From Cytophagales bacterium (GTDB lineage Bacteria > Bacteroidota > Bacteroidia > Cytophagales > UBA9547): a DNA stretch of 64,000 nt. The stretch is taken from positions 1-64,000 of the forward strand of contig JAAFIH010000023.1 of assembly GCA_013297755.1 (NCBI GenBank), given 5' to 3'. How positions within the stretch are numbered: position 1 is the first letter of the stretch; the number at the start of each line of letters is the position of its first letter. A program made the translations under genes and the position numbers. Of the stretch, positions 38,252 to 46,476 are shown in pieces. The notes under the pieces are model-generated. The model had not been told where the DNA came from and ran no database searches. It saw only the letters and a program-made list of their open reading frames with translations.

Positions 38252-39265
38252 ATGAAAAAATCAGAAATATTACAAATATTTGATACCCTACGCATACAAT
38301 TACAAAATATTTCTGAGAAAGATTTAAATGATGTATCTACTATTGCATATCAAAATAATTTGTGGTTTACAAAAGATAGCATACTCAGAAGCATTGCTGG
38401 AATGATAGCCATGTTAGAGCCAAAAATGCTAGAAAAATGGATTGAAAATTACCAAATAAATCATAATAATCCCAAAAAGATTGGCGTAATCATGGCAGGC
38501 AATATACCATTTGTGGGTTTTCATGATGCTATTTGTGTGATAGCTTCTGGCCATATTTTGTATGCAAAATTGAGTTCCAACGACAAAATATTACCCACTT
38601 TTATACTCAATTTATTAAAAAAAATTGACCCTCGTTTAGAATCAAAAATTATAATAACAGACAAGTTAAACGACATAGAGGCCCTTGTGGCCACTGGCAC
38701 TGATAATTCTGCTAGGTATTTTGAGTATTATTTTGCTAAAATACCTAGAATTATACGTAAAAGTAGAACTTCTTTAGCTATCATTGATGGTACAGAAACT
38801 AAAGAAAATTTTACTTTGTTAGGAGAAGATATTTTTTCGTATTTTGGGCATGGCTGTCGCAATGTTTCTAGTGTGCTTGTGCCACAAAATTACAAATTAG
38901 ATACATTTTTTGAAGCCATGCTTCCTTTTGGCGAAACTTTACTCAACAACAATAAATATTGTAATAATTACGATTATCACAAAGCCATTTTTTTGATGAA
39001 TATGGATAAATTTTTGGACAATAATTTTTTGATGTTGCGAGAATCATCCAATGTGTATTCGCCCATTTCGGTAGTACATTATCATAGATATATAGCTGAT
39101 GCAGACATAGAAAATTATATATCATCTAATACAGAAAAAATACAATGTATAGTTGCTACAAAACCAAATAAATGGACAAATATTACTTTTGGCCAAGCCC
39201 AAAACCCAACCATTTTTGATTATGCTGATGGTATTGATGTGATGGATTTTTTAAAAAATATTTAA
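38252..39265 (+). CDS. Acyl-CoA reductase, LuxC-like
   Basis: 337 aa. GVIMAGNIPFVGFHDAICVI is the cofactor-binding start; YFAKIPRIIRKSRTSLAIID and FGHGCRNVSSVLVPQNY contain the nucleophilic Cys of the LuxC/aldehyde-dehydrogenase-like family. In Bacteroidota this short form is widespread and presumably reduces an acyl-CoA or acyl thioester to the aldehyde; no luciferase genes are present. The 190 bp after it are AT-rich and empty. Confidence 0.85.
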   Translation: MKKSEILQIFDTLRIQLQNISEKDLNDVSTIAYQNNLWFTKDSILRSIAGMIAMLEPKMLEKWIENYQINHNNPKKIGVIMAGNIPFVGFHDAICVIASGHILYAKLSSNDKILPTFILNLLKKIDPRLESKIIITDKLNDIEALVATGTDNSARYFEYYFAKIPRIIRKSRTSLAIIDGTETKENFTLLGEDIFSYFGHGCRNVSSVLVPQNYKLDTFFEAMLPFGETLLNNNKYCNNYDYHKAIFLMNMDKFLDNNFLMLRESSNVYSPISVVHYHRYIADADIENYISSNTEKIQCIVATKPNKWTNITFGQAQNPTIFDYADGIDVMDFLKNI

Positions 39266-39457
39266 TTTAATTATCAATATATATTACTTTAATTTTTGTA
39301 ATTTGCAAAATAAATATAGAATATAATTTAATCTAGATTATATACTTTAGATTAATTTGTGTAATAATATGTATTTTTTATCTAATAATAAAAATTTTTA
39401 AAAGAATCATTTAAGTAAAAATATTATTATTTTAATTAAAATACTTTTTATTGAACT

Positions 39458-40228
39458 ATGAAAGCAGAAATACAAAAAGAATTATCAAAATTAGAAATCC
39501 AAAAAGATATTAAAATATTGTTTGCAGTAGAGTGTGGCAGTAGAGCCTGGGGATTTGCCTCAGAAGATAGCGACTGGGATGTAAGATTTGTATATATCCA
39601 CAAAAAAGAATGGTATTTTAAAATTGATAATTTAGATGATGCTTTAGAAATTAAATTGCCAAACGATATAGATATGTCGGGATGGGAACTAAAAAAAACA
39701 TTGCGATTGTATAGAAAATGTAATCCTTCCTTGTTGGAATGGATCAAAAGTCCGCTTGTTTATGTAGATAATTATGGTTTTAAATCTAATTTAGATAAAT
39801 TGAGCAAAGAATTTTTTAATTCAAAATCATATTTGTATCATTATTTACACATGGCAGAGGGAAATTATTACGATTTTCTGGTAAAAGATATGGTAAAAAT
39901 AAAAAAATATTTTTATGTGCTAAGACCCATTTTGGTATGTGAATGGATTTTGAAATACAACACCATAGCTCCTGTAGAATTTAATCTTATCTTGGCTAGT
40001 TTAGAAATTGACAAATCAGTAAAAGCCGAAATTGACTTAATTATTGATAAAAAAATCAAAAATTATACACTAGGTTTAGAGCCTAGAAATGAAATTTTAA
40101 ATAATTATTTAATCAGTAAAATTAATTTTTTGAAAGAATATTTAAAAAATAAAGTTGAGCAAACGCCCAACAACACTCCAATTTTGGATAAACTTTTTGT
40201 GGAAACGATAGAAAAAGTTTGGCCTTGA
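39458..40228 (+). CDS. YcgL-like nucleotidyltransferase
   Basis: 256 aa. The Pol-beta-fold active site is FAVECGSRAWGFASEDSDWD with Asp38 and Asp41, then RFVYIHKKEWYF. The remainder is helical with LSKEFFNSKSYLYHYLHMAEG and LRPILVCEWIL, as in COG3541 predicted nucleotidyltransferases. Family members are often near mobile or defence genes; the target is unknown. It marks the left edge of the defence island. Confidence 0.82.
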   Translation: MKAEIQKELSKLEIQKDIKILFAVECGSRAWGFASEDSDWDVRFVYIHKKEWYFKIDNLDDALEIKLPNDIDMSGWELKKTLRLYRKCNPSLLEWIKSPLVYVDNYGFKSNLDKLSKEFFNSKSYLYHYLHMAEGNYYDFLVKDMVKIKKYFYVLRPILVCEWILKYNTIAPVEFNLILASLEIDKSVKAEIDLIIDKKIKNYTLGLEPRNEILNNYLISKINFLKEYLKNKVEQTPNNTPILDKLFVETIEKVWP

Positions 40229-40264
40229 GGGTTAAGAAATTATGAGAATTTAGTCAAAAAAAAG

Positions 40265-40280
40265 TAAATTTGTGAAATTT
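40265..40280 (+). promoter_or_regulatory. Island-type promoter TAAATTTGTGAAATTT, orphan copy
   Basis: The same 16 bases recur before the MNT gene (46153) and its duplicated stump (41925). Here no complete gene follows for 200 bp, so it may be a relic of a lost cassette. Confidence 0.4.
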
Positions 40281-40390
40281 TTAAAAGGTAAAATGCTGTA
40301 AAGAAAAAATAATTTTTTTAAAATCAATAATTTTGGAGGATTAAAATCATATAGACGTAATAAAGCATTTTGACTTATAGCATTTTTTAA

Positions 40391-40398
40391 TACATTTG
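40391..40398 (+). promoter_or_regulatory. Promoter of the RelE toxin-antitoxin pair
   Basis: TACATTTG with TTG at 40370-40372 18 bp upstream, matching the Bacteroidota two-part consensus. It lies 77 bp before the antitoxin ATG. Confidence 0.6.
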
Positions 40399-40474
40399 TA
40401 GAGTATTTGACTGTAATTAATAAAAGATATTGTAGATATTATTTGTAGAAATAAACATAATTAAACATAAGCAA

Positions 40475-40681
40475 ATGAAACTAATACTTGAAATTAAAGA
40501 TGATAAAGGTCCTTTTATAATGGATTTACTTGGTGGCTTTTCGTTTGTAAAAACTACACCAATTAGCAGTAATAAAGCTCAAGTTTTAAAAGATTTAAAA
40601 TTAGCTGTTAATAACTTAAATTCTGTTAAAAAAGGGAAAATTAAAGCTATTTCAGCAAAGGATTTGTATAATGAATTATAG
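40475..40681 (+). CDS. Antitoxin of a RelE-type pair
   Basis: 68 aa: MKLILEIKDDKGPFIMDLLG, a middle FVKTTPISSNKAQVLKDLK and the C-terminal AISAKDLYNEL. Its stop overlaps the toxin start by 11 bp, giving translational coupling. The antitoxin call rests on order, size and overlap; the C-terminal helix probably wraps the toxin. Small antitoxins of this type usually repress their own promoter. Confidence 0.7.
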   Translation: MKLILEIKDDKGPFIMDLLGGFSFVKTTPISSNKAQVLKDLKLAVNNLNSVKKGKIKAISAKDLYNEL

Positions 40682-40997
40682 TGTAGTGGCCATACCACCA
40701 TTTAATAAACAATTAAAAAAACTTTCTAAAAAATATCCTTCTTTAAAAGAAGAGTTTTTGAATTTAGTCTTAGAACTAGAATTAAACCCAATGAAAGGTA
40801 TTTTATTAGGTAATAATTGTTTTAAAATTAGAGTTGCTATTTCATCAAAAAATAAAGGAAAATCAGGAGGTGCTAGGGTAATTACAAATTTAAAAATTGA
40901 AGATAATGTTGTTTATTTATTGAGTATTTATGATAAATCAGAACAAGACTCAATAACTGACAAAGAATTAAGTGAACTTTTACAATTAATTCAATAA
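40671..40997 (+). CDS. RelE/ParE-family toxin
   Basis: 108 aa. VVAIPPFNKQLKKLSKKYPS is the usual N-terminal helix pair, then CFKIRVAISSKNKGKSGGAR and VVYLLSIYDKSEQDSITDKE, the pattern of the RelE/ParE fold subgroup with a KxGKSGG-like loop. RelE types cut ribosome-bound mRNA; ParE types poison gyrase; this cannot be decided here. Intact and coupled to its antitoxin. Confidence 0.85.
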   Translation: MNYSVVAIPPFNKQLKKLSKKYPSLKEEFLNLVLELELNPMKGILLGNNCFKIRVAISSKNKGKSGGARVITNLKIEDNVVYLLSIYDKSEQDSITDKELSELLQLIQ

Positions 40998-41229
40998 TTT
41001 AAAAACATTGAATATAAAAAAATCAAATTTATGTTTTTGAACTTCTAAAAATTTTAATTACCTTAAATGGCTTAATTTTGGAATGTTGGCGTTGTTTAGG
41101 TAATAAATTAAAATATAACTTTTAAAAATATTTTTGGGGTTTTTAAAAGATAAATCCATAAAAAACTAAATTTCAACCTAAAAATCTATTGAAATAGTTT
41201 TTATCTTGTATATAAAAATATGTCAAAAA

Positions 41230-41808
41230 ATGAATTATAAAAATTCAATATTTATAGATTCAAAAGTATTATTTATTCTATTTTTAGTTACTATTATTGT
41301 AGTTTCTATTACTGTATTTGTTACAGGAATAGATATTAAAAGAAGTATCTATTTTAATACATTTATTACTATTTCTATCTTATCTTTTTGTTTTTTTGCA
41401 TTCTTATTTATCAGTTTGTATTTCGGGATTAGAATAAAAGAAACAGTAGGGAATTTGTCAAAACAAGTACAAATTTTTAATGTTGGTTCTCCAACAATAG
41501 ATTTAGATTTCCCTGACTTTGCTGATGATTTTGAATCAGGAGTTGCTGCAATTATCCTTTGGTTAGGGGCAACAATTTCAATAATTTTACTATTTTTTTT
41601 CTTCGAAACTATACTTTGGGGTGGAATTGTTATAATAAGTGCAGGATTGTACTGGATTTTTTATAGAGCAACTAAATTTGTCTTCAGAAAAAATATAATG
41701 TGCAAAAACAATCTTTTAAAATCATTATCTCAAAGTTTTTTATATACTTTTATGTATTCCAGTTGGATTTATGGATGCGTATTTGTTGTGTATTATTTTA
41801 AAAATTAA
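41230..41808 (+). CDS. Four-helix membrane protein of the defence island
   Basis: 192 aa from the ATG at 41230 (a TTG frame starts at 41206). Hydrophobic segments at about 10-32, 40-65, 105-145 and 168-190 flank a soluble loop with GSPTIDLDFPDFADDFESG. No motif I recognise. Its position inside the island suggests a membrane effector, but that is only inference. It ends nine bases before the first ileS fragment. Confidence 0.6.
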   Translation: MNYKNSIFIDSKVLFILFLVTIIVVSITVFVTGIDIKRSIYFNTFITISILSFCFFAFLFISLYFGIRIKETVGNLSKQVQIFNVGSPTIDLDFPDFADDFESGVAAIILWLGATISIILLFFFFETILWGGIVIISAGLYWIFYRATKFVFRKNIMCKNNLLKSLSQSFLYTFMYSSWIYGCVFVVYYFKN

Positions 41809-41817
41809 TTTAAAAAA

Positions 41818-41891
41818 GTGAAATACCCATAATACAAAACCAGTCCTAATTATCAAGAAATTGCAGCCAAAATTTTGCAATATTGGAACGA
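41818..41891 (+). pseudogene. ileS 5'-end fragment 1
   Basis: From 41821 it matches codons 3-26 of the intact ileS (48924 onward) at 68 of 71 bases. It opens with GTG-AAA-TAC rather than ATG-AAC-AAA-TAC and has a stop at codon 5, so it codes for nothing. It immediately precedes a duplicated MNT stump and the Septu-like pair. Confidence 0.92.
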
Positions 41892-41892
41892 T

Positions 41893-42035
41893 ATATGACG
41901 TTAGAACCTTAAAATTAAATGAAGTAAATTTGTGAAATTTATAAAAACATGAAACCCAAAACAGAAAAAATGATTGCTAAAATAAGGGCATATTTTTCTG
42001 GTAAAATAATATTGTATGGATATATCAAGAATTAA
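41893..42035 (+). pseudogene. MNT antitoxin 5' stump with its promoter
   Basis: Bases 41893-41996 repeat 46121-46224 with about two mismatches, including the promoter TAAATTTG at 41925. The frame from ATG 41949 reads MKPKTEKMIAKIRAYFSGK and stops at 42035 after 28 residues, before the catalytic GSYSRG motif. It overlaps the ATPase start by 20 bp and may now supply the promoter for the Septu-like genes. Confidence 0.88.
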
Positions 42036-43323
42036 AATACAGAATTTTAAGAATTTTTCAGATGTAGAAGTTGAATTTGCACCAGGAGTAAATCTTTTTG
42101 TAGGTGGAAATGGATGCGGAAAAACTAGTATTTTAGAGGCTATTAATGTTGTACTGGGCAGTGTTTTGACTAATCTTAATCCCGAATTTGATAGAAAAAT
42201 ATATTTTAGTGAAATTAAAATTACAAATGGGATTAGAGAGGATGATGCAATTATCAAGTGTGAATTTAAAAATAAAAGTATAAATGTAGTTTTTATAAGA
42301 GAATTTAAACCAGAAACTGGAATTTTTAAAAATAATAAAGCTTACGGTAAGCCAATTTCAAATGAAAAAAATTTAATTGAAAACGATTACTTTGAAAATC
42401 TATTTGGTAATTTTAATAAAAGTGAAACAATAGTACCACTAATTGCCTACTATTCAACCCAACGACTTTTCAAAGACGATACATTATCTCAACGAAATAT
42501 TTATGATCCTGCAAATGGAAAATTAAATGGCTATATTGATTGCTTAAAAGAAAATTCTATTAAAAAATTACTAAACGATTGGCTTGGCAAGGCTGTAACC
42601 ACCAGAGCAACATTGGCAATAAAAGAAATTGATAAAATAAATGTTATACTTGAAAATGTAGAGGTAGCTATTCGCAAAACTTTAATTTTATTTTTGGATT
42701 TACCTTTAGATTTTAAACTAAAAATTTACTTAGATTCTGAAACAAACGAAGTTTTTGTCAATTATGATTCAGAGCATGATTTACCTCTAAATTATTATTC
42801 AGATGGATTAAGAAACCTTATTTATTTGGTTTTTGATATGGTTTGGCGTTCATCACAACTCAATCCTTGGCTAACTTTAGATGAAATTACCGAAAAAGTA
42901 AATGGAGTTGTAACTATTGATGAAATAGATTTGCACCTGCACCCTCGTTGGCAAACTAAGGTTATAAAAGTTTTACAAGATTTTTTTCCTAATGTACAAT
43001 TTTTTATCACTACACATAGCCCAACAGTGGTTGCAAATTTTGAAAATGGTACTTTGTATGTGATAAATGACAATAAAATTGAAAGATTTACTGGAAAATA
43101 TTTTGCAAGAGAAATTAATGATGTTTTAATAAATGTGTTGGGTGCATCAGATAGACATAAACCAACGCAAGAAAAAATAAATTTATTATTGAGATTAATT
43201 GACGATGATGATAAAGAAAAGTATGAGCCATTGCTACAGAAATTAACAAAAGATTTAGGTGCTGATGATTTTGAGTTAATGCAAGCAAATACACTAATAG
43301 AAATGAAAAACTGGAAAATATAA
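42016..43323 (+). CDS. Septu-like ATPase (PtuA type)
   Basis: 435 aa ABC/SMC-like ATPase. Walker A FVGGNGCGKTSI (residues 28-39) follows the opening IKIQNFKNFSDVEVEFAPG; the C-terminal half has LPLNYYSDGLRNLIYL (signature), VVTIDEIDLHLHPRWQTKV (Walker B and D loop) near 300, and FFITTHSPTVVANF (switch His). The next gene, directly adjacent with no gap, is an HNH nuclease: the PtuA-PtuB order of Septu systems and of retron-linked relatives. No reverse transcriptase is present. It probably senses phage and activates the nuclease. Confidence 0.82.
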   Translation: MDISRIKIQNFKNFSDVEVEFAPGVNLFVGGNGCGKTSILEAINVVLGSVLTNLNPEFDRKIYFSEIKITNGIREDDAIIKCEFKNKSINVVFIREFKPETGIFKNNKAYGKPISNEKNLIENDYFENLFGNFNKSETIVPLIAYYSTQRLFKDDTLSQRNIYDPANGKLNGYIDCLKENSIKKLLNDWLGKAVTTRATLAIKEIDKINVILENVEVAIRKTLILFLDLPLDFKLKIYLDSETNEVFVNYDSEHDLPLNYYSDGLRNLIYLVFDMVWRSSQLNPWLTLDEITEKVNGVVTIDEIDLHLHPRWQTKVIKVLQDFFPNVQFFITTHSPTVVANFENGTLYVINDNKIERFTGKYFAREINDVLINVLGASDRHKPTQEKINLLLRLIDDDDKEKYEPLLQKLTKDLGADDFELMQANTLIEMKNWKI

Positions 43324-43992
43324 ATGGAATTTATTTCTAAAAATATACTACCTGAAAATTGGAATAGTTGGTTTTCAGTAAATGGAGCTAGAACTTTTGA
43401 TTATTTACATGCTCAAAATAATAGAGCTAATCTTGAAGAGGTTAGGAATTATTTACTTAACGAACAAAATTATTTGTGTGCATATTGCCAAAAAAAAATT
43501 ACAACAAGTGATTCTTCGATAGAACATGTTATTGCAAAGTCTTTGAACATAGCACTTTCTACAGATTATTATAACTTAGTGGCTGTTTGTAAAAGTCAAA
43601 AAAATGACCCTATTACAAACAGATTGCATTGCGATAAAGAGAAAGAAAACAAAGAAATTACCCCATTTGTGTTTTTTAATAAATCTAAAGTTGAGATTAA
43701 TAAAAATAATTCTTATTTTGATGTAGAATCAAATGGATTAATCAAACCAAAAGACAATTTAACTACAGAATTATATAATCAAGTTAAATCATTCATAGAA
43801 ATACTAAATTTGAATCATTCTGCACTTGTAGAAAACAGGAAAAATAAATTATTTGCTTTAATTAAATCATTAAAATCAAATTCAGAAGTAGTTAAATGGG
43901 AAAATATTTTTAATTACATCTATCACAATCACTCATTAGAATACAAACAATTTTTATTGATATATTTTGCAAAACGTAAAGGATTAAATTAA
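43324..43992 (+). CDS. Septu-like HNH endonuclease (PtuB type)
   Basis: 222 aa. The zinc-HNH core can be read: Cys52 and Cys55 in YLCAYCQKKI, His68 in SIEHVIAKS, Asn84 and Cys89 in DYYNLVAVCKSQKND, and a following LHCDKEKENKE, as in TIGR02646-type HNH proteins. The ATG follows the ATPase stop without a gap, so the two are expressed together. Expected to cut nucleic acid when the ATPase is triggered. All motif residues are intact. Confidence 0.82.
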   Translation: MEFISKNILPENWNSWFSVNGARTFDYLHAQNNRANLEEVRNYLLNEQNYLCAYCQKKITTSDSSIEHVIAKSLNIALSTDYYNLVAVCKSQKNDPITNRLHCDKEKENKEITPFVFFNKSKVEINKNNSYFDVESNGLIKPKDNLTTELYNQVKSFIEILNLNHSALVENRKNKLFALIKSLKSNSEVVKWENIFNYIYHNHSLEYKQFLLIYFAKRKGLN

Positions 43993-44015
43993 TAAAATTT
44001 CAAAATACACAAAAA

Positions 44016-44047
44016 GTGAAATACCCAGAATACAAAACCAGTCCTAA
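44016..44047 (+). pseudogene. ileS 5'-end fragment 2
   Basis: After GTG, 29 bases from 44019 are identical to ileS codons 3-12, then the match stops abruptly. The upstream spacing and GTG start are like fragment 1 (both read AAAAAGTGAAATACCC). It is located 23 bp after the HNH gene and 100 bp before the OLD gene. Confidence 0.88.
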
Positions 44048-44121
44048 AATTCTAGTAATTAGAATGAGGTGAGAGTTATGATAATTAGATTTGTTATTTT
44101 AAATTACATTAAATAAATAAG

Positions 44122-44129
44122 TAAATTTG
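44122..44129 (+). promoter_or_regulatory. Promoter -7 element of the OLD nuclease gene
   Basis: TAAATTTG, 20 bp before the TTG start at 44150. Confidence 0.5.
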
Positions 44130-44149
44130 CAATCATTTAATTTTATACT

Positions 44150-45961
44150 TTGCAGCATATATCGTATTTAAAAATACAAAATTTTAAGATTTTTGGAGAT
44201 GAAATTGTCATTCATTTCGATACTACAACTGTACTCGTTGGCCCAAACAATGCTGGTAAGACAACCATTATTCAGGCTTTGGCCATTTGGCAATTAGGAA
44301 TTAGAGCTTTTGTAGATTCTAAAACTGTTGTTGGAATTGATAAAAAATTAAAATTTAAAGGTAAATTAGATGACAAAACTGGTATTGGTATAAATAGACG
44401 AGATATTGAACAAGTTCCACATACTGACACCAGACAATTATTTAACAAAAATAAAATTAGAGCTGGCAAAGATAATATTTCAATAAAAATATCAGTAGGA
44501 ATTACTTTTAATAATGTTGTAGAAGAGTGTAGTGTTTTTTTTAAATATTTTAAGTCTGAAATCATTTATGCTTATTTAAGTACTAATTTATGCAATGAGA
44601 TAGAATTGTTAAAAAAATCTAGCGACTTGCAAATCAATTTATTGTATCCTATGTCTGGCTTAGAGCGAGAAGAAACTTTGTTGCAAGAGGGTGCTATACG
44701 TAAACAAATAGGAAGAGGTATAACAGCAGGGTTGCTCAGAAATGTATGCTATAATCTTTATATAAACCAACCCAAAATATGGGAAGAGTTGGTAAAAATG
44801 ATGGAAAAATTATTTTATATAAAATTGAATTCTCCTCAAAGGTTAGCCAACGATGACTTAATTTTAGACTATAATTACATAGATATTACTCAAAAATCAG
44901 AAAATCATCTTGATATATTACAAGCTGGTCGTGGGCAGCTACAAATTTTACTCATTCTGGCATTTGCTATGGCTCGAAAACAATCGGTGATTATGATTGA
45001 TGAGCCAGATGCACATCTTGAAGTGTTGAGACAAAGTCAAATCATGGAAGTTTTAAAATCTGTGTCTGACAAATTTCAATGCCAAATTATTGTAGCTACA
45101 CATTCTGAAATAGTAATGAATGAAGCTAATTCGCTCAACTTGATTCATCATGGAAAAAAAATAGAACTAGATGAGAATAAGAAAAAATCTATAAAAAGTA
45201 GCTTAGGGGAATTTGGAATTGAGCAATTTTACAAAGCCACTCTCACTAAATTTGTGCTATATTTAGAAGGTACAACCGACAAACAAAATCTAGTTGGATT
45301 GGCCAAATACCTTAAACACCCACTTGAAGAAATACTTAATGATAGGTTTTTTGTGTATTATACTCAAAGTCCTGATGCATTGAACAGTGAATTTGAAATA
45401 ACCCCAGGCTACTACCAAACGCATAAAAAACATTTTTCTGCATTAAAGCCATTAGTGGAAGACCTTAGAGGAATGGCTTTATTTGACAGTGATAATCAAA
45501 ACCGTGAAAATGAAGATATGGGAAATGGTTTGAAAATTCGATTTTGGAAAGAATATGAATTAGAAAATTATTTTATTACACCAGAAAGTGTTGAGAAATA
45601 TATTGAACATTATTACAAAGAAGATGGAAATGATGGCCTTTTTTTAGAAAATGATATGAACAATTTTAGATCTATTTTTGAATCAAACTTTTTGTTTCCT
45701 ATTTTTGATAAGAATGAAGTGTTATTAAATATTTATAGAAACAGTAACCCTATTGAAAAAAAAGCACTTTACAACAACTCTAGTAAAAGTAAAAAAGTTA
45801 GTTTATTACTAGAAATAGTTTTTCAAAACCTAGCCCAACAAAGTAATAGTAAAATTATTTTGAGAAAAAATGATTTTTATAAAATCATACCTTTTTGTAA
45901 TGAAGTAAAGGAAGAAGTCAAAGTAATGTTAGATGAAATATTTCATTCAATAGTTAATTAA
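44150..45961 (+). CDS. OLD-family ATPase-nuclease
   Basis: 603 aa. ATPase half: Walker A LVGPNNAGKTTI (residues 30-40), signature region LDILQAGRGQLQILLILA, Walker B IMIDEPDAHLEV near 282 and IIVATHSEIVMNEA. TOPRIM half: VLYLEGTTDKQNL near 370, MALFDSDNQN and WKEYELENYFITPES near 465, giving the acidic metal-binding set. No UvrD-like gajB partner follows, so this is a solitary (class 1-like) OLD rather than a Gabija pair. TTG start placed after a TAAATTTG promoter; no ATG lies upstream in frame. Confidence 0.85.
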   Translation: MQHISYLKIQNFKIFGDEIVIHFDTTTVLVGPNNAGKTTIIQALAIWQLGIRAFVDSKTVVGIDKKLKFKGKLDDKTGIGINRRDIEQVPHTDTRQLFNKNKIRAGKDNISIKISVGITFNNVVEECSVFFKYFKSEIIYAYLSTNLCNEIELLKKSSDLQINLLYPMSGLEREETLLQEGAIRKQIGRGITAGLLRNVCYNLYINQPKIWEELVKMMEKLFYIKLNSPQRLANDDLILDYNYIDITQKSENHLDILQAGRGQLQILLILAFAMARKQSVIMIDEPDAHLEVLRQSQIMEVLKSVSDKFQCQIIVATHSEIVMNEANSLNLIHHGKKIELDENKKKSIKSSLGEFGIEQFYKATLTKFVLYLEGTTDKQNLVGLAKYLKHPLEEILNDRFFVYYTQSPDALNSEFEITPGYYQTHKKHFSALKPLVEDLRGMALFDSDNQNRENEDMGNGLKIRFWKEYELENYFITPESVEKYIEHYYKEDGNDGLFLENDMNNFRSIFESNFLFPIFDKNEVLLNIYRNSNPIEKKALYNNSSKSKKVSLLLEIVFQNLAQQSNSKIILRKNDFYKIIPFCNEVKEEVKVMLDEIFHSIVN

Positions 45962-46042
45962 AAACTTAAACAAATCAAAATAATTAAAATCAAATTAAAC
46001 CATTGTCTATCTAAAATTAATTAAAATATCATATTAAATTTA

Positions 46043-46126
46043 ATGAACAAATACCCAGAATACAAAACCAGTCCTAATTATCCTGAAATAGCTTCAAATG
46101 TGTTGCAATATTTAAAAGAAATATGA
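46043..46126 (+). pseudogene. ileS 5'-end fragment 3
   Basis: Starts with the same ATG as intact ileS; the first 38 bases are identical, then similarity falls through 46112 (CTGAAATAGCTTCAAATG versus the intact version). The frame gives a 27-residue peptide opening MNKYPEYKTSPNYPEIA before a TGA. It precedes the MNT-HEPN-GmrSD block by 50 bp. Confidence 0.92.
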
Positions 46127-46152
46127 CGTTAGAACCTTAAAATTAAATGATG

Positions 46153-46168
46153 TAAATTTGTGAAATTT
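46153..46168 (+). promoter_or_regulatory. Promoter of the MNT gene, TAAATTTGTGAAATTT
   Basis: Contains TAAATTTG and lies 9-24 bp before the MNT ATG; the same 16 bases are found at 40265 and 41925. Confidence 0.55.
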
Positions 46169-46176
46169 ATAAAAAC

Positions 46177-46476
46177 ATGAAACCCAAAACAGAAAAAATG
46201 ATTGCTAAAATAAAGGCATATTTTGTTGATAAACCCATTGTGAGGGCTTATCTTTTTGGCTCTTATTCAAGAGGTGAAGAAAAAAAAGGTAGTGATGTTG
46301 ATATTTTGGTAGAACTAGAACCAAAGAATGATATTACACTTTTTACTTGGGTAGAAATGCAGGATGAAATTAAAAAAAAAATAAGACACAAAGTGGATAT
46401 GGTTGATAATTTGGGTCTATCTAAATTTGTAAGACCTTTTGTAGAAAAAGATAAAATATTGATATATGAAAAGTGA
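46177..46476 (+). CDS. MNT-domain nucleotidyltransferase antitoxin
   Basis: 99 aa minimal nucleotidyltransferase: YLFGSYSRGEEKKGSDVDIL with Asp40 and Asp42. Such proteins (MntA type) inactivate a partner HEPN RNase by adding AMP to it. The HEPN gene starts 10 bp inside the MNT 3' end but is broken, so the antitoxin has outlived its toxin. A duplicate stump of this gene lies at 41949. Confidence 0.86.
   Translation: MKPKTEKMIAKIKAYFVDKPIVRAYLFGSYSRGEEKKGSDVDILVELEPKNDITLFTWVEMQDEIKKKIRHKVDMVDNLGLSKFVRPFVEKDKILIYEK

Noticed and set aside
38252-39265. Bioluminescence (lux) locus
   Set aside because: A LuxC-like reductase alone is common in Bacteroidota; no luxAB, luxD or luxE is near.
42016-43992. 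Retron with ATPase-HNH effectors
   Set aside because: No reverse transcriptase or msr/msd-like structure lies within reach on either side.
44272-44565. Minus-strand frame within the OLD gene
   Set aside because: It mirrors the ATPase coding strand and has no promoter or motif.
44150-45961. Gabija system (GajA-GajB)
   Set aside because: The OLD protein fits GajA only in domain order; no UvrD-like gene follows, so a Gabija call is not supported.
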